DNA of 64,000 nucleotides. Source: Bacteroidia bacterium. Lineage in GTDB: Bacteria > Bacteroidota > Bacteroidia > J057 > JADKCL01. The notes beneath the pieces are model-generated. The model saw only the letters and a program-made list of their open reading frames with translations, was not told the origin of the DNA and made no database searches. Positions 36,044-45,700 of this stretch are shown here, one piece after another (the stretch's first letter is position 1; each line of letters begins with the position of its first letter). The DNA is taken from positions 682,001 through 746,000 of the forward strand of contig JACJYV010000006.1 of assembly GCA_020635905.1 (NCBI GenBank). Direction: 5' to 3'. The translations under genes and the position numbers were made by a program.

Positions 36044-36075
36044 CAAATTTCCTTTCATCTTCTTTTGAGCACAAA
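36044..36075 (-). promoter_or_regulatory. promoter candidate before the S74 collagen-like gene
   Basis: On the minus strand a TTTG is followed after 20 bases by GAAATTTG (36044-36051), seven of eight matches to TAnnTTTG. It lies about 240 bases before 35805, so the last three genes of unit B may have their own start of transcription. Confidence 0.4.
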
Positions 36076-36147
36076 CTTTTGCCTCAACAAAGCAAAACGG
36101 CTCCAAATTCATTTATGCAACCATGCAAAGCACCCCATCCTGCCAAA

Positions 36148-36196
36148 CCCCATGATTTCAACCCAAATTCTTACACCCAAATTCCTAATCATGGGG
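36148..36196 (-). terminator. intergenic hairpin after the second collagen-like gene
   Basis: CCCCATGATT (36148-36157) pairs perfectly with AATCATGGGG (36187-36196) over a 29-base loop, which itself holds a direct repeat of ACCCAAATTC. It lies just past the stop at 36210. There is no T-run, so it may protect the 3' end or only partly terminate. Confidence 0.45.
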
Positions 36197-36209
36197 CCTG
36201 GCCAGGGGA

Positions 36210-38657
36210 TTAATCTTTCTTCAGCTTAGTCTCTTTGGAAAGCTCTGCAGGAGCACCTTCTTTGGAGGGATTGGCTTCACCCAGGGTACCAGATTTTGCA
36301 GGTGCATCTTCCATAGCATTCACTTTGCTTTTCAGCGCTTCCTGACCCGCTTGGGCTTTGGCTTCCATTTCTTTGGTCACTTTGGCCTGATCCTGCTCCG
36401 CAGGCACAAAATCGGCGCCTTTCAGCTCAGCAGCCCGCTCCTTTTGCAGTACCACTGCATCACGACCTGCTTGTTCTTCCCATGCTTTCAGTTTGGCCGG
36501 GCCTTCCACCGTCCAGTAATTGATCACCTTCTGCTTCACCCCTTCATCCACACGAATGCGGCTCATCACCTCGGGTGAAATCGCTTCTTTGGGTTCAACC
36601 AACGCATTTTTCACTTTGGCCATGGCGATATAATCGAAGGAAACAGATTTATTTCCGCTGGATACCACTTTGAAACCGCTGGCGGTTTTCTCCGTTACAG
36701 ACAGGGTAACCGAAGGATCATTGGAGGTAACCGTAACGACGGGCAAGGAATTTCCGAGTTTGGAGGCGAAGGCGGGATCAAAAGCAACCCTCATTTCGTT
36801 GCCCTGCATTTGCATGGACCCAAAATCCTGGATATTCATGGTCGCATCATTCAGACCAATGCTCTCTTTGATTTGCCTGATCTCCTCGCGGTTGTGCTTG
36901 CCTGCGGCAACCCCCAGGGTTGCCACCGAGTAAATATCCACTCCCTGGTAGGACTGTGACTGTATATAATCAGGAGTTTCATCCAGAATCAGGCCCAGGT
37001 GAACACCAGGACGATACTTGGCTTCTTCACCTTCCTTCCAATCATCCGTTTCAACTTTATAGCGGTAGAGATAGGGATGGAGTTTGTCCAGATCGTTCAT
37101 CACCAGATCACTCAGTGAACCTTCCACGGAGGAAATATCCTTTTTCAAATTCCTCATTGAGGCATTATTGAAGCTGTAGGCCCACATTTGCCACCAGGAA
37201 ATCCCTGACTCACCCACCAATCCCCAGGCATTGGTACCTGTGGCGATTCTTCTGTCACCCAGGCTGTTGCCGTTATAGTCGTACATATTCAGCGTGATCC
37301 CGGTAGTGGTATTATTGGTAATCACCTTGAGCCCGGTGCTGGCGCGAAACTGAATCCAGGCATCGTTATAATCAAAAAAACCACCGTCGTCAGCTACCAT
37401 GATACCCCCGCCGCTCACGTTGTCGTAGTTGGCATAAAATCTGGGGTTGGCTCCGTAGGGTGAACCAAAAGCGTAGTTTCCATAGCCTGCAATGCCACCC
37501 GTCGCAAGGATGGGACGGCTGTTATAGGCCCGGATCCAGGTACCGTCCACCATCTGCCAGCCTCCTCCATAGTCCTGAAAGTAGAAACCGCTTTGACCCT
37601 GGGCCCGGAACCAGTTATTGGCATAGATGGAATAGGTTTGAGAATAAGCATCGGGATCCAGGTAGTAACCCGTATTATTTCGGTCATAGATAAATCCGAT
37701 GTAAGAGGTCGGCGCATAGAAGCCATTGCCGTATGCTTCAGAATTGCTGTTATCCCCCCTGAACCTCCAGCTACCGTTGGGGGACAACACCCCAAAACTG
37801 GAACCGCCGTCGTGGTACACATAGCCCATCACCGAGCCGGCATGGCTGTTTCTGAAAATCAACCCGTTGGCATCTGCCACGGTCCAGTAGCTGTTGCTTT
37901 CACTGTAAAAGTGGCGGCCCGTGGCCTGATTGTACAGGCCGGTGTTAACATTATTATTTCTCCACCAGCCATTGGTGTACGCATCCGAAATATTCACAAT
38001 GGCTTGACCATTCATGTTCAGGGTGGTGGTGGCAATGTGGTTTCCCAGGTTATCCACCGGTCCGGACGGACCGGCCGGGCCTTGCGGCCCCTGGGGACCC
38101 TGTGGGCCGGTGGCACCAGTCGCACCCGTAGCTCCTGTCGGACCGGCCGGGCCTTGCGGACCCTGAGGACCAATCGCCCCGGTTGCACCCGTGGCACCCT
38201 GTGGTCCGGCCGGACCTTGCGGGCCGGTCGCACCAGTTGCTCCTGTGGCGCCGGTTGCACCCGTTGCTCCGGTCGGACCAGCCGGGCCTTGCGGACCGGC
38301 AGGCCCCTGAGGACCGGTTGCGCCAGTCGCACCCGTAGCCCCGGTGGCTCCTGTCGGTCCCTGGGGACCGATAGCCTGCACCCAGGATGTACCATTAAAG
38401 TACCAGAAACCCGAAGTGAAGCCGTCCGTCTGATAAACCAGCAAACCCTGGGCCGGTGAAACAATGGCCAGGCGTTGGGCAGTGGTCATGCGCGGAGCCA
38501 GAAATCCTTTGACCGTCGATACCACATCCAGCATTGCCGAGGGGTGAGCCGTACCGTTCGTGCCAGCGATTCTGACCCCATTCTGGCCAAATAACGAACC
38601 TGAACACAGAAATAACATTCCTGTTATTGTGGCAAGTATGAGCTTTGTTTTTTTCAT
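36210..38657 (-). CDS. collagen-like fibre protein with degenerate S74-like region
   Basis: 815 residues. The signal peptide ends at GSLFGQ (25). Residues 26-96 are the same head as in the other two collagen-like proteins, and 97-200 are Gly-X-Y triplets. A Gly/Asn/Tyr-rich shaft follows. Near residue 520 the motif SMRNLKKDI resembles an S74 start but lacks the SDxR form. After it comes a beta-sandwich-like part (NEMRVAFDPAFASKL, PVVTVTSNDPSVTLSV), related to the C-terminal part of the 38654-41761 product, and a charged Ala/Glu/Lys tail. ATG overlaps the upstream stop as ATGA, so translation is probably coupled. No T9SS tail is present. A fibre is inferred; whether it self-cleaves is doubtful. 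Confidence 0.88.
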   Translation of the reverse strand: MKKTKLILATITGMLFLCSGSLFGQNGVRIAGTNGTAHPSAMLDVVSTVKGFLAPRMTTAQRLAIVSPAQGLLVYQTDGFTSGFWYFNGTSWVQAIGPQGPTGATGATGATGATGPQGPAGPQGPAGPTGATGATGATGATGATGPQGPAGPQGATGATGAIGPQGPQGPAGPTGATGATGATGPQGPQGPQGPAGPSGPVDNLGNHIATTTLNMNGQAIVNISDAYTNGWWRNNNVNTGLYNQATGRHFYSESNSYWTVADANGLIFRNSHAGSVMGYVYHDGGSSFGVLSPNGSWRFRGDNSNSEAYGNGFYAPTSYIGFIYDRNNTGYYLDPDAYSQTYSIYANNWFRAQGQSGFYFQDYGGGWQMVDGTWIRAYNSRPILATGGIAGYGNYAFGSPYGANPRFYANYDNVSGGGIMVADDGGFFDYNDAWIQFRASTGLKVITNNTTTGITLNMYDYNGNSLGDRRIATGTNAWGLVGESGISWWQMWAYSFNNASMRNLKKDISSVEGSLSDLVMNDLDKLHPYLYRYKVETDDWKEGEEAKYRPGVHLGLILDETPDYIQSQSYQGVDIYSVATLGVAAGKHNREEIRQIKESIGLNDATMNIQDFGSMQMQGNEMRVAFDPAFASKLGNSLPVVTVTSNDPSVTLSVTEKTASGFKVVSSGNKSVSFDYIAMAKVKNALVEPKEAISPEVMSRIRVDEGVKQKVINYWTVEGPAKLKAWEEQAGRDAVVLQKERAAELKGADFVPAEQDQAKVTKEMEAKAQAGQEALKSKVNAMEDAPAKSGTLGEANPSKEGAPAELSKETKLKKD

Positions 38658-41600
38658 TTTTCTCGGGTTTTATCTTCCTGCGATTTCTTTTCTATGATGG
38701 GCTCAATTGAAGGATCAACTGCCTTTTTGATGGTCGGGTGGGTCTCAAACGCCCCTTCTTTCGGAGCGTCAGGTGCCATTCCCGTTTTGACGATCTTTCC
38801 TTCAGAATCCTTGATGGACTGATTTACTTTTGCGGCTTCTGCCTGCATTTTTGCATCTCTTGCATCATCCTCTTTGGACCTGGCCGGAGTTTTATCAGGG
38901 GCGTTGCCAAAGCGGATTTGTGATCCGTCATGCCACATAGACTGTGCGCTCTGCTCCTTGTTGTTCTCATTGAACATGAATCCGCTTACATTTTTGTCAA
39001 AGTCTTTGGCGGCCACCTCTTTGGGCAACACTGCGGTGGAGGCATCAACCCGCTGTCCGATGACGATATAGGTAAAGGTCAGCGAGTTGGTACCGCCGTT
39101 ATTTTCTTCTATGGAAAATCCCTTACTGGAAACCTCCACGAGATGAATTCCATTACAATTTCCGATCGGGGTGACAGTTACCACCGGGATACTGCCTTTG
39201 TCCAGCAGGGCGGCAAAAACCGGGTCGAAGGTGACCGTAGCCTTGCCATTCACCAATTGGCCGGTTGCAGCTTTGGTGACCTGTACATCCGGTGAGGTGC
39301 TGGCATAGGCGGCCACCCGGGAATTGTCAACTGCCACAATATCTGCCTGGTGGCCACTGGTGTAAACGTTGCCTACGTTGTACTGGGCCATCAGCTCTCC
39401 CTGATTCATGCTGCCGATGATGGAGCTTTTTGACCAGCTTCCGACAACTTCTCCCATGAATCCGCCACCTACACCCACTTTTTCTACTTCCTCGAGGTAA
39501 CCTCCGCCTGAAGCGTAACCGCCGGAGCCATACACTCCGTAGTAAACCGAGTTGCTTCCTTTGTATCCGATAGACCCCCAGCTGGAGGTTCCGCCGGCCG
39601 AACCCAAAACTCCGCCGGTACGGGTATAGTCACCGTAGGTGGCTCCATGAACCCCAAAGGTGTAGAGGTCTCCCCAATAGTTATAACCCGTCACCCCGCT
39701 GTTGGTATAGTAAATCCCGTAGCCGCTGCCGTCAGCTGCCCCGGAGCGGGTGCGGAAGGCATAAATATCTGCCTGCCCGGTTCCTTCAGAAGAGGTATGT
39801 GTGTCATACACGTTTAGCATATAAGGCGTGGAAGGAGAGGTGTTGATACCGGTGTTTCCGGCTGCCCAAACCTGGAATACATCAGAAGATGATCCGTTGC
39901 CAATCCGCAGGGTGGAGGTGTTTCCGGTGGTGCCGTTGTCCCAGTTGAGGATCACTGCGTAACCTGGGTTGCTGTTCAGGTGCAGGTTAGGGGTGAGCCT
40001 CACCATGTTATTATTGGGAAAATTTCCACTCATACCGGAAATGGGACCGGAAAAATTGGTGGTTCCCGAGGTACCACCGGCAATATTCAGATCGCCAGCC
40101 GCATCGTTGTGAATACCACCGCGGCACTGGTACTGTGCCTGGGTGTAAACGGTTCCGCTGTTGAAATAAGCTCCGCCGGGAGCCACAAAATAGGATGATG
40201 CCGTGATATAGGGATTGGAAGCATCAAACCTGAGGTTACCCGCTCCGGTCGAGCCGCTGGTAATTTGCAGGGAGGATGAGTTATACAAGGTCATAAGGTT
40301 GGCGGATGGAGAGTAAATCCCCGATCCGGTGGCCTGGTTGTACAAACCCCTGCCGGCAATGTCGTTCCGGAACCATCCCCCTACATAAACTTCACCATTT
40401 GCCCGGCTGCTTCCACTGATCCAGTGGTTGGCACTTTGTGCACTTCCAAACTGATTTTGAATGTAACCAGAAGATGCAGCAGCGGTGGTCAGGATTTGTG
40501 ACCAGGCGGTGGAAGCCGAGTTATTGGTTTTCCGGAAATAAAGATCCTGGTCAAAGAAACTGCCTGCGATTTGCAGGGCGTAGTTGTTTCCGCTATTGCT
40601 GTGGCGCACGTCTATCATGTGTTGCCAGCTTGAGGCACCCGGGTACCAACTGGAAGCGGGTGAAGGCGCGGATGTTTCATAAAAACCACTTCTTGCCCCG
40701 GCATTTCCCTGAAGACCGGCGTTATCGCGGGTTTCTGTTCTGCTTTGGCTGTTGCCCCAGTAAACAATACCATCAGCCCGGATATTTCCGGTAGAATGGA
40801 GTTTTTCGACGGGGCCATTGGTTCCAATCCCCACATTGCCGCCATTATTATAGATGTTGTTGCTGTTCAGCACCCAGGTGCTGCCATTCCAGTAGGTGGT
40901 ATTGCCGGCTGCGGTTCCGCTGCTCAAAAAGCCAGCCGGGCCTTGCGGTCCAGCCGGGCCGGTTGCACCGGTTGCACCAGTGGCTCCGGTTGCACCTGTC
41001 GGGCCGGCAGGTCCCTGTGGACCGATTGCACCAGTAGCTCCTGCTGGGCCGGCAGGCCCTTGTGGCCCGATTGCTCCTGTAGCTCCTGTAGCTCCCTGTG
41101 GGCCGGCAGGCCCCTGTGGGCCAATTGCCCCGGTAGCTCCCGCAGGACCGGCGGGACCTTGTGGGCCGATTGCACCAGTGGCCCCAGTGGCTCCGGTTGC
41201 ACCTGTCAGACCGATCGGCCCCTGAGGACCGATTGCCCCGGTAGCTCCCGTAGGACCGGCGGGACCCTGGGGGCCGATTGCACCAGTCGCTCCAACAGGA
41301 CCGGCGGGACCCTGTGGGCCAATTGCGCCAGTCGCACCCGTAGCTCCCTGTGGGCCAGCAGGCCCCTGGGGACCAATCGCTCCCGTGGCACCCGTAGCAC
41401 CTTGCGGCCCGGCCGGGCCCTGGGGTCCGGTTGCACCCGTGGCGCCTGTGGCTCCCGTCGGTCCCTGGGGACCGATAGCCTGCACCCAGGACGTTCCGTT
41501 AAAGTACCAAAAACCAGAAGTCAGACCATCAGTCTGATAAACCAGCAAACCCTGAGCCGGTGAAATAATGGCCAGGCGTTGTGCAGTGGTCATGCGCGGA

Positions 41601-41761
41601 GCCAGAAACCCCTTGACCGTCGATACCACATCCAGCATCGCCGAGGGATGGGCAGTGCCGTTCGTTCCCGCAATCCTCACCCCATTCTGGCCCTGAACGT
41701 TACCCATGACAAGCAACAGCATACACCCCAAAACAAACGCAATAAGCCTTGTGTTCTTCAT
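38654..41761 (-). CDS. collagen-like fibre protein, longest triplet region
   Basis: 1,035 residues from the ATG at 41761, chosen because it gives a clean signal peptide (MKNTRLIAFVLGCMLLLVMG...GQ); the frame stays open to an ATG at 41884. Residues 26-96 are the shared head, and 97-277 about 60 Gly-X-Y triplets, with units such as GATGAIGPQGPAGP repeated many times. Then come a beta-rich shaft (NNGGNVGIGTNGP, SYFVAPGGAYFNSG), a part like the C-terminal domain of the next gene (NGKATVTFDPVFAALLDKGS), and a charged tail ending SQEDKTREK. It lacks S74 and T9SS signatures. It is the first gene of unit B and overlaps the next by four bases. A trimeric fibre is inferred. Confidence 0.88.
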   Translation of the reverse strand: MKNTRLIAFVLGCMLLLVMGNVQGQNGVRIAGTNGTAHPSAMLDVVSTVKGFLAPRMTTAQRLAIISPAQGLLVYQTDGLTSGFWYFNGTSWVQAIGPQGPTGATGATGATGPQGPAGPQGATGATGAIGPQGPAGPQGATGATGAIGPQGPAGPVGATGAIGPQGPAGPTGATGAIGPQGPIGLTGATGATGATGAIGPQGPAGPAGATGAIGPQGPAGPQGATGATGAIGPQGPAGPAGATGAIGPQGPAGPTGATGATGATGATGPAGPQGPAGFLSSGTAAGNTTYWNGSTWVLNSNNIYNNGGNVGIGTNGPVEKLHSTGNIRADGIVYWGNSQSRTETRDNAGLQGNAGARSGFYETSAPSPASSWYPGASSWQHMIDVRHSNSGNNYALQIAGSFFDQDLYFRKTNNSASTAWSQILTTAAASSGYIQNQFGSAQSANHWISGSSRANGEVYVGGWFRNDIAGRGLYNQATGSGIYSPSANLMTLYNSSSLQITSGSTGAGNLRFDASNPYITASSYFVAPGGAYFNSGTVYTQAQYQCRGGIHNDAAGDLNIAGGTSGTTNFSGPISGMSGNFPNNNMVRLTPNLHLNSNPGYAVILNWDNGTTGNTSTLRIGNGSSSDVFQVWAAGNTGINTSPSTPYMLNVYDTHTSSEGTGQADIYAFRTRSGAADGSGYGIYYTNSGVTGYNYWGDLYTFGVHGATYGDYTRTGGVLGSAGGTSSWGSIGYKGSNSVYYGVYGSGGYASGGGYLEEVEKVGVGGGFMGEVVGSWSKSSIIGSMNQGELMAQYNVGNVYTSGHQADIVAVDNSRVAAYASTSPDVQVTKAATGQLVNGKATVTFDPVFAALLDKGSIPVVTVTPIGNCNGIHLVEVSSKGFSIEENNGGTNSLTFTYIVIGQRVDASTAVLPKEVAAKDFDKNVSGFMFNENNKEQSAQSMWHDGSQIRFGNAPDKTPARSKEDDARDAKMQAEAAKVNQSIKDSEGKIVKTGMAPDAPKEGAFETHPTIKKAVDPSIEPIIEKKSQEDKTREK

Positions 41762-41949
41762 TTCAATACCATTTTCAGATTGAAAAATCATTTTCACCGA
41801 ACGGGAAAACAACCAGAAAAGCATCCTCAGATTGCTTTGCAGATAGGTCATTGCAGAACATAACTTGTCCATGCTGTGATTCATGCAAATCCTGACCTGT
41901 CACACAATTACATTGGGGGAATAATAGCTTTCTTGTTCCTTACCCAGCT

Positions 41950-41980
41950 TAAATATAAACAGAAAACTCGTTTTTTACAA
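41950..41980 (-). promoter_or_regulatory. promoter candidate for unit B
   Basis: On the minus strand TTTTTTG (TTG at 41980-41978) is followed after 20 bases by TATATTTA (41950-41957), seven of eight matches to TAnnTTTG. It lies about 190 bases before the ATG at 41761. Confidence 0.5.
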
Positions 41981-42280
41981 AAAATCTTTCATTGCCCAAC
42001 CCAACCTCTCTTTCCCCAAAGACAAATAAAAATATAGAAATTCTCCCATTCCTGCCCCTAACCGTCCCAAATCCGCGGCTCAATTACCATTTTAGAAAGA
42101 ATATATCCAATATTCTTACATGCAATATTCCCAACCAAATCACCCATTCCCCGGATCCCAATCCCAAAACCTGGAATACCTCCCAACTGTCGACTCCCGT
42201 CTAAAGACTAACGACTCCCCGCTAAAATCTAAAATCTCACACCTCATCTCTAACGACTAACGACTAAGGACTCATCAGGA
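41981..42280. other. gene-free stretch with short TAACGACT repeats
   Basis: No coding signal. The first 200 bases are AT-rich and pyrimidine-rich without clear structure. From about 42195 the words CTAAAATCT, TCTCTAACGACT and CTAACGACTAAGGACT repeat, as at 16085-16222. The duplicated 3' block begins at 42281. Confidence 0.55.
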
Positions 42281-42784
42281 GCTGCCCCCGCACCGCTTCC
42301 GCACGGGCGGGGTCGGGCTCAGCCAGGGGTTCCGTCGGGTCGCCAGCGTTCCGCTCCCTGCTCCCCGACCAGCCTCCAAAGTCTCGGCTGCCCTTCCGAT
42401 CCCTCAGCCGCGGGCCAGCCCGCCCAACATTTGCATCAAAACCCCGCAGGAAACAACCTTGTTGTTTCCAAAAGCTAACCACTTCAAAGGGGAGGCCCGG
42501 AAAATCGGCGGGGGAGGCGGTGGCATGTGCGCTGGCAGCTTTCGATTTTCCTAGCGTTTTGGTTACTTTGGGGCAATGCCAAATCGAACTTGAGAGATTC
42601 ATAAGCACCTTTTAAAACCAAAACCTGCGAACTAAAGTGACGCCCCGCCGGCGAGGCGACCCAATGTGGGCAAAACCACTATCATCAAAAAGCAGTTGAC
42701 AAAAAGAGCCCCGGTCAACGACCAGGGCTCTTTTCTCGGGCCAAAGGCCCCCCTCTCGGGTAGCTTGAACCTTGCAGCCTAAAA
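42281..42784. repeat. duplicated 3' flanking block, copy 2, with 53-bp insertion
   Basis: 504 bp matching 16234-16683. The main difference is a 53-bp insertion (42584-42636) between CCAAA and GTGACG, bordered by AAA on both sides. It splits the right arm of the small ACTTTGG/CCAAAGT hairpin that is intact in copy 1. A short variable patch lies at about 42345-42395. The terminator hairpin is kept. Confidence 0.85.
42702..42734 (-). terminator. intrinsic terminator after the 3,782-residue giant
   Basis: Same hairpin as at 16601: AAAAGAGCCC and GGGCTCTTTT with inner GGTC and GACC, followed on the minus strand by TTTTTG. It begins about 50 bases after the stop at 42785. Confidence 0.85.
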
Positions 42785-45700
42785 CTACCTCACCAGGATC
42801 AATTTCCGGTAGAACACTGCTCCCGAACCGGTCACCAGCTTGCTGACGTACACGCCTTCGGTCACATTCTCCGGCCGGAAGGTCACTTCCATCCGCTCAT
42901 TGGCTTCTACCTGTCCGTTGAACAAGGTAGCCACCAACTCGCCCCGCAGGTCAAACACCAGCACCGTCACCTGATCTGCCTTCGGCAGGGTAAACCGCAG
43001 CGTGGTTTTCTCCTCAAACGGGTTCGGGAAGGCTTCAAAGGTCGGCTCATTAGTCAGGAACTCAGCCGAGGCTGCGCTGTTGCCTTGTCCGTCTTCCTCT
43101 GGCATAGCCACTTTCGAACCCTGGTTTGCACAAGGACCACAATTGTCGCAGTCGCCCAGACAGTTACCCAGGATCGTGTAGCTGGCCAGCGTATCGATCA
43201 GGTTACCCGTACGGATACAGGTATCCGTGCAGGACTCGTAGAAGCAGAACTTATAACCCAGCGTGTCACAATCGGGGTTGCCTACTGCGTTACGCTGAAT
43301 CACATTCACCACCACCGTGTCGAAAGCCACACAGCTGTTCGCATCCTTGATCCGCACCACATAAGTCGTGGTCGTCGTCGGGCAGTCGATCATCGTCTGA
43401 CCATTCAGGAAGGGCAGCGGCGAAGGCAGTCTGAACCAGTAGTAACTGTACGGAGCCACCCCGCCGGTCGGGATTGCCGTGATCGTCGGGCACAGGAACG
43501 GAGTATTCAGGATCACCAGACGATCCACTCCCGCATCCACGCTCAGCGGCGGAGCCTGGGTCAGGGTGATCGTGGATACATCCGTACATCCGTTGGCATC
43601 GGTCACGGTCACCGTGTAGGTACCAGCCGTCAGACCCGTGAAGATTCTCGGGGTGCCGCCCGTTTGCGTACCCGATACGGGACCGCTCAGGGTAACAGTG
43701 TAGGCCTGGCAGCTTGCGCCACCTGCAATATTTACCGTGATCTTACCATTCGCACCGCCATTACAGCCGATGTTGTAACCACCTGCAAACACAGAGGGTA
43801 CCAGTGAGGTGATCTGCATCACCGCAGGCTGGGTCAGGGTGAAGGACTCGGTCAGGCTGCAGCCATTGGCATCCGTGGTGGTCACGTTGTAGGTTCCGGC
43901 TACCAGGTTGGAAATATCCTGGCTGGTTGCAGTGAACCCGTTCGGGCCGCTCCAGCTGTAGCTGTAGGGCTGACAACCACCCGTCATCGAGTAGTCAATC
44001 GAGCCGTCGCTGTTGCCGTTGCAGCTGATGTTGTAGCCGCAGGCATAGGTCGGGATCACAGAGCTTCCGTTCAGCAGTGCGGGTTCGGTCAGGGTAAAGC
44101 TGTTGGTTACAAAGCAGCCATTCTGATCAGTCGCGGTAACATTATAGGTTCCCGCGGTGATGTTCTGCGGATCCTGACCGCTGAAGGTGTAGCCGTTCGG
44201 GCCGGTCCAGCTGTAGGTGTAGGGCTGGCAGCCACCACTCAGGCTGTAGTCGATCGAGCCGTCGCTGGCGCCGTTGCAGCTCACATTATAGCCACAGGCA
44301 AAGGTCGGGATGCTGAAGCCATCCACCAACTGAGCAGGCTCAGTCAGGGTAATCGTACAAGTGGTCTGATCGCCCACCCCGTCTGTCACCGTCACCGAGT
44401 AGGTACCTGCGGCCAGGTTAATGGCCGTGGAGGTCAGCTGACCGTCGGTCCAGAGGTAGGTGTAGGGCAGACAGCCGCCCGTCACGCTCACCGTGGCCTG
44501 ACCATCGGTCTGGCCATTGCAGCTGATGTTGTAGCCGCAGGCGAAGGTTGGGCTGGAGGTGCTGCACACCAATGCATCGTTGGTCACGGTTACGGTGGCG
44601 TTGCAGGTGCTCACATTACCGTTTACATCCGTCACCGTCAGTACCACCGGGTTCTGGCCTTTGTCGTTACAGTCAAAGGTGTTTGGGTTAACCGCCAGGC
44701 TGGCCACCGTACAGTTGTCACTTGAACCATTGTCGATCTGCTGCGGCGTGATCGCAACGAATCCTGTGCTGTCCGTGTTGATGGTGATGTCCTGACAGAG
44801 TGCGATCGGCGGAACATTGTCCTCTACTTCCACACTGGCGCTACAGGTGGAGACATTGCCATTCACATCGGTCACGGTCAGGGTTACAGGGTTTGCACCC
44901 ACATTTCCGCAATTGAAGCTGGTCTGGCTCAGACTCAGGGAAGCAATGCCGCAAGCGTCATTCGATCCATTATCAACCGCAACCGCGGTGGTGGATCCGT
45001 TTCCGCTGGCATCCAACTGAACCGTGACATCCTGGCAAAGCGCAACCGGAGCCACATTATCTTCAACCTGAACGTTGGCGGAACAGGTGGAAATGTTGCC
45101 GTTATTATCGGTCACGGTCAGGGTTACAGGGTTAGATCCCACGTTACCGCAATTGAAGCCGGTCTGGCTCAGACTCAGGGAAGCAATGCCGCAGGCGTCA
45201 TTGGATCCATTATCAACCGCAACCGCGGTGGTAGATCCGTTTCCGCTGGCATCCAACTGAACCGTGACATCCTGGCAAAGCGCAACCGGAGCCACATTAT
45301 CTTCAACCTGAACGTTGGCGGAACAGGTGGAAATGTTGCCATTATTATCCGTCACGGTCAGGGTTACAGGGTTAGATCCCACGTTACCGCAATTGAAGCC
45401 GGTTTGGCTCAGACTCAGGGAAGCAATGCCGCAGGCGTCATTGGATCCATTATCAACCGCAACCGCGGTGGTAGATCCGTTTCCGCTGGCATCCAACTGA
45501 ACCGTGACATCCTGGCAAAGCGCAACCGGAGCCACATTATCTTCAACCTGAACGTTGGCGGAACAAGTGGAAACGTTGCCGTTATTATCGGTCACGGTCA
45601 GAGTTACCGGGTTGGCTCCCACGTTACCGCAGTTGAAGCTGGTTGCACTCAGAACCAGAGACTGAATACCACAGGCGTCACTGGAACCATTATCAACCGC

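Noticed and set aside
34660..41563. Plus-strand frames rich in Gly, Ser, Thr and Arg opposite the collagen regions
   Set aside because: They mirror the Gly-X-Y codons on the minus strand; the minus-strand products have signal peptides and conserved heads.
41762..41884. N-terminal extension of the first collagen-like protein
   Set aside because: The extra 41 residues precede a perfect signal peptide and have no match to the paralogs, so ATG 41761 is preferred.
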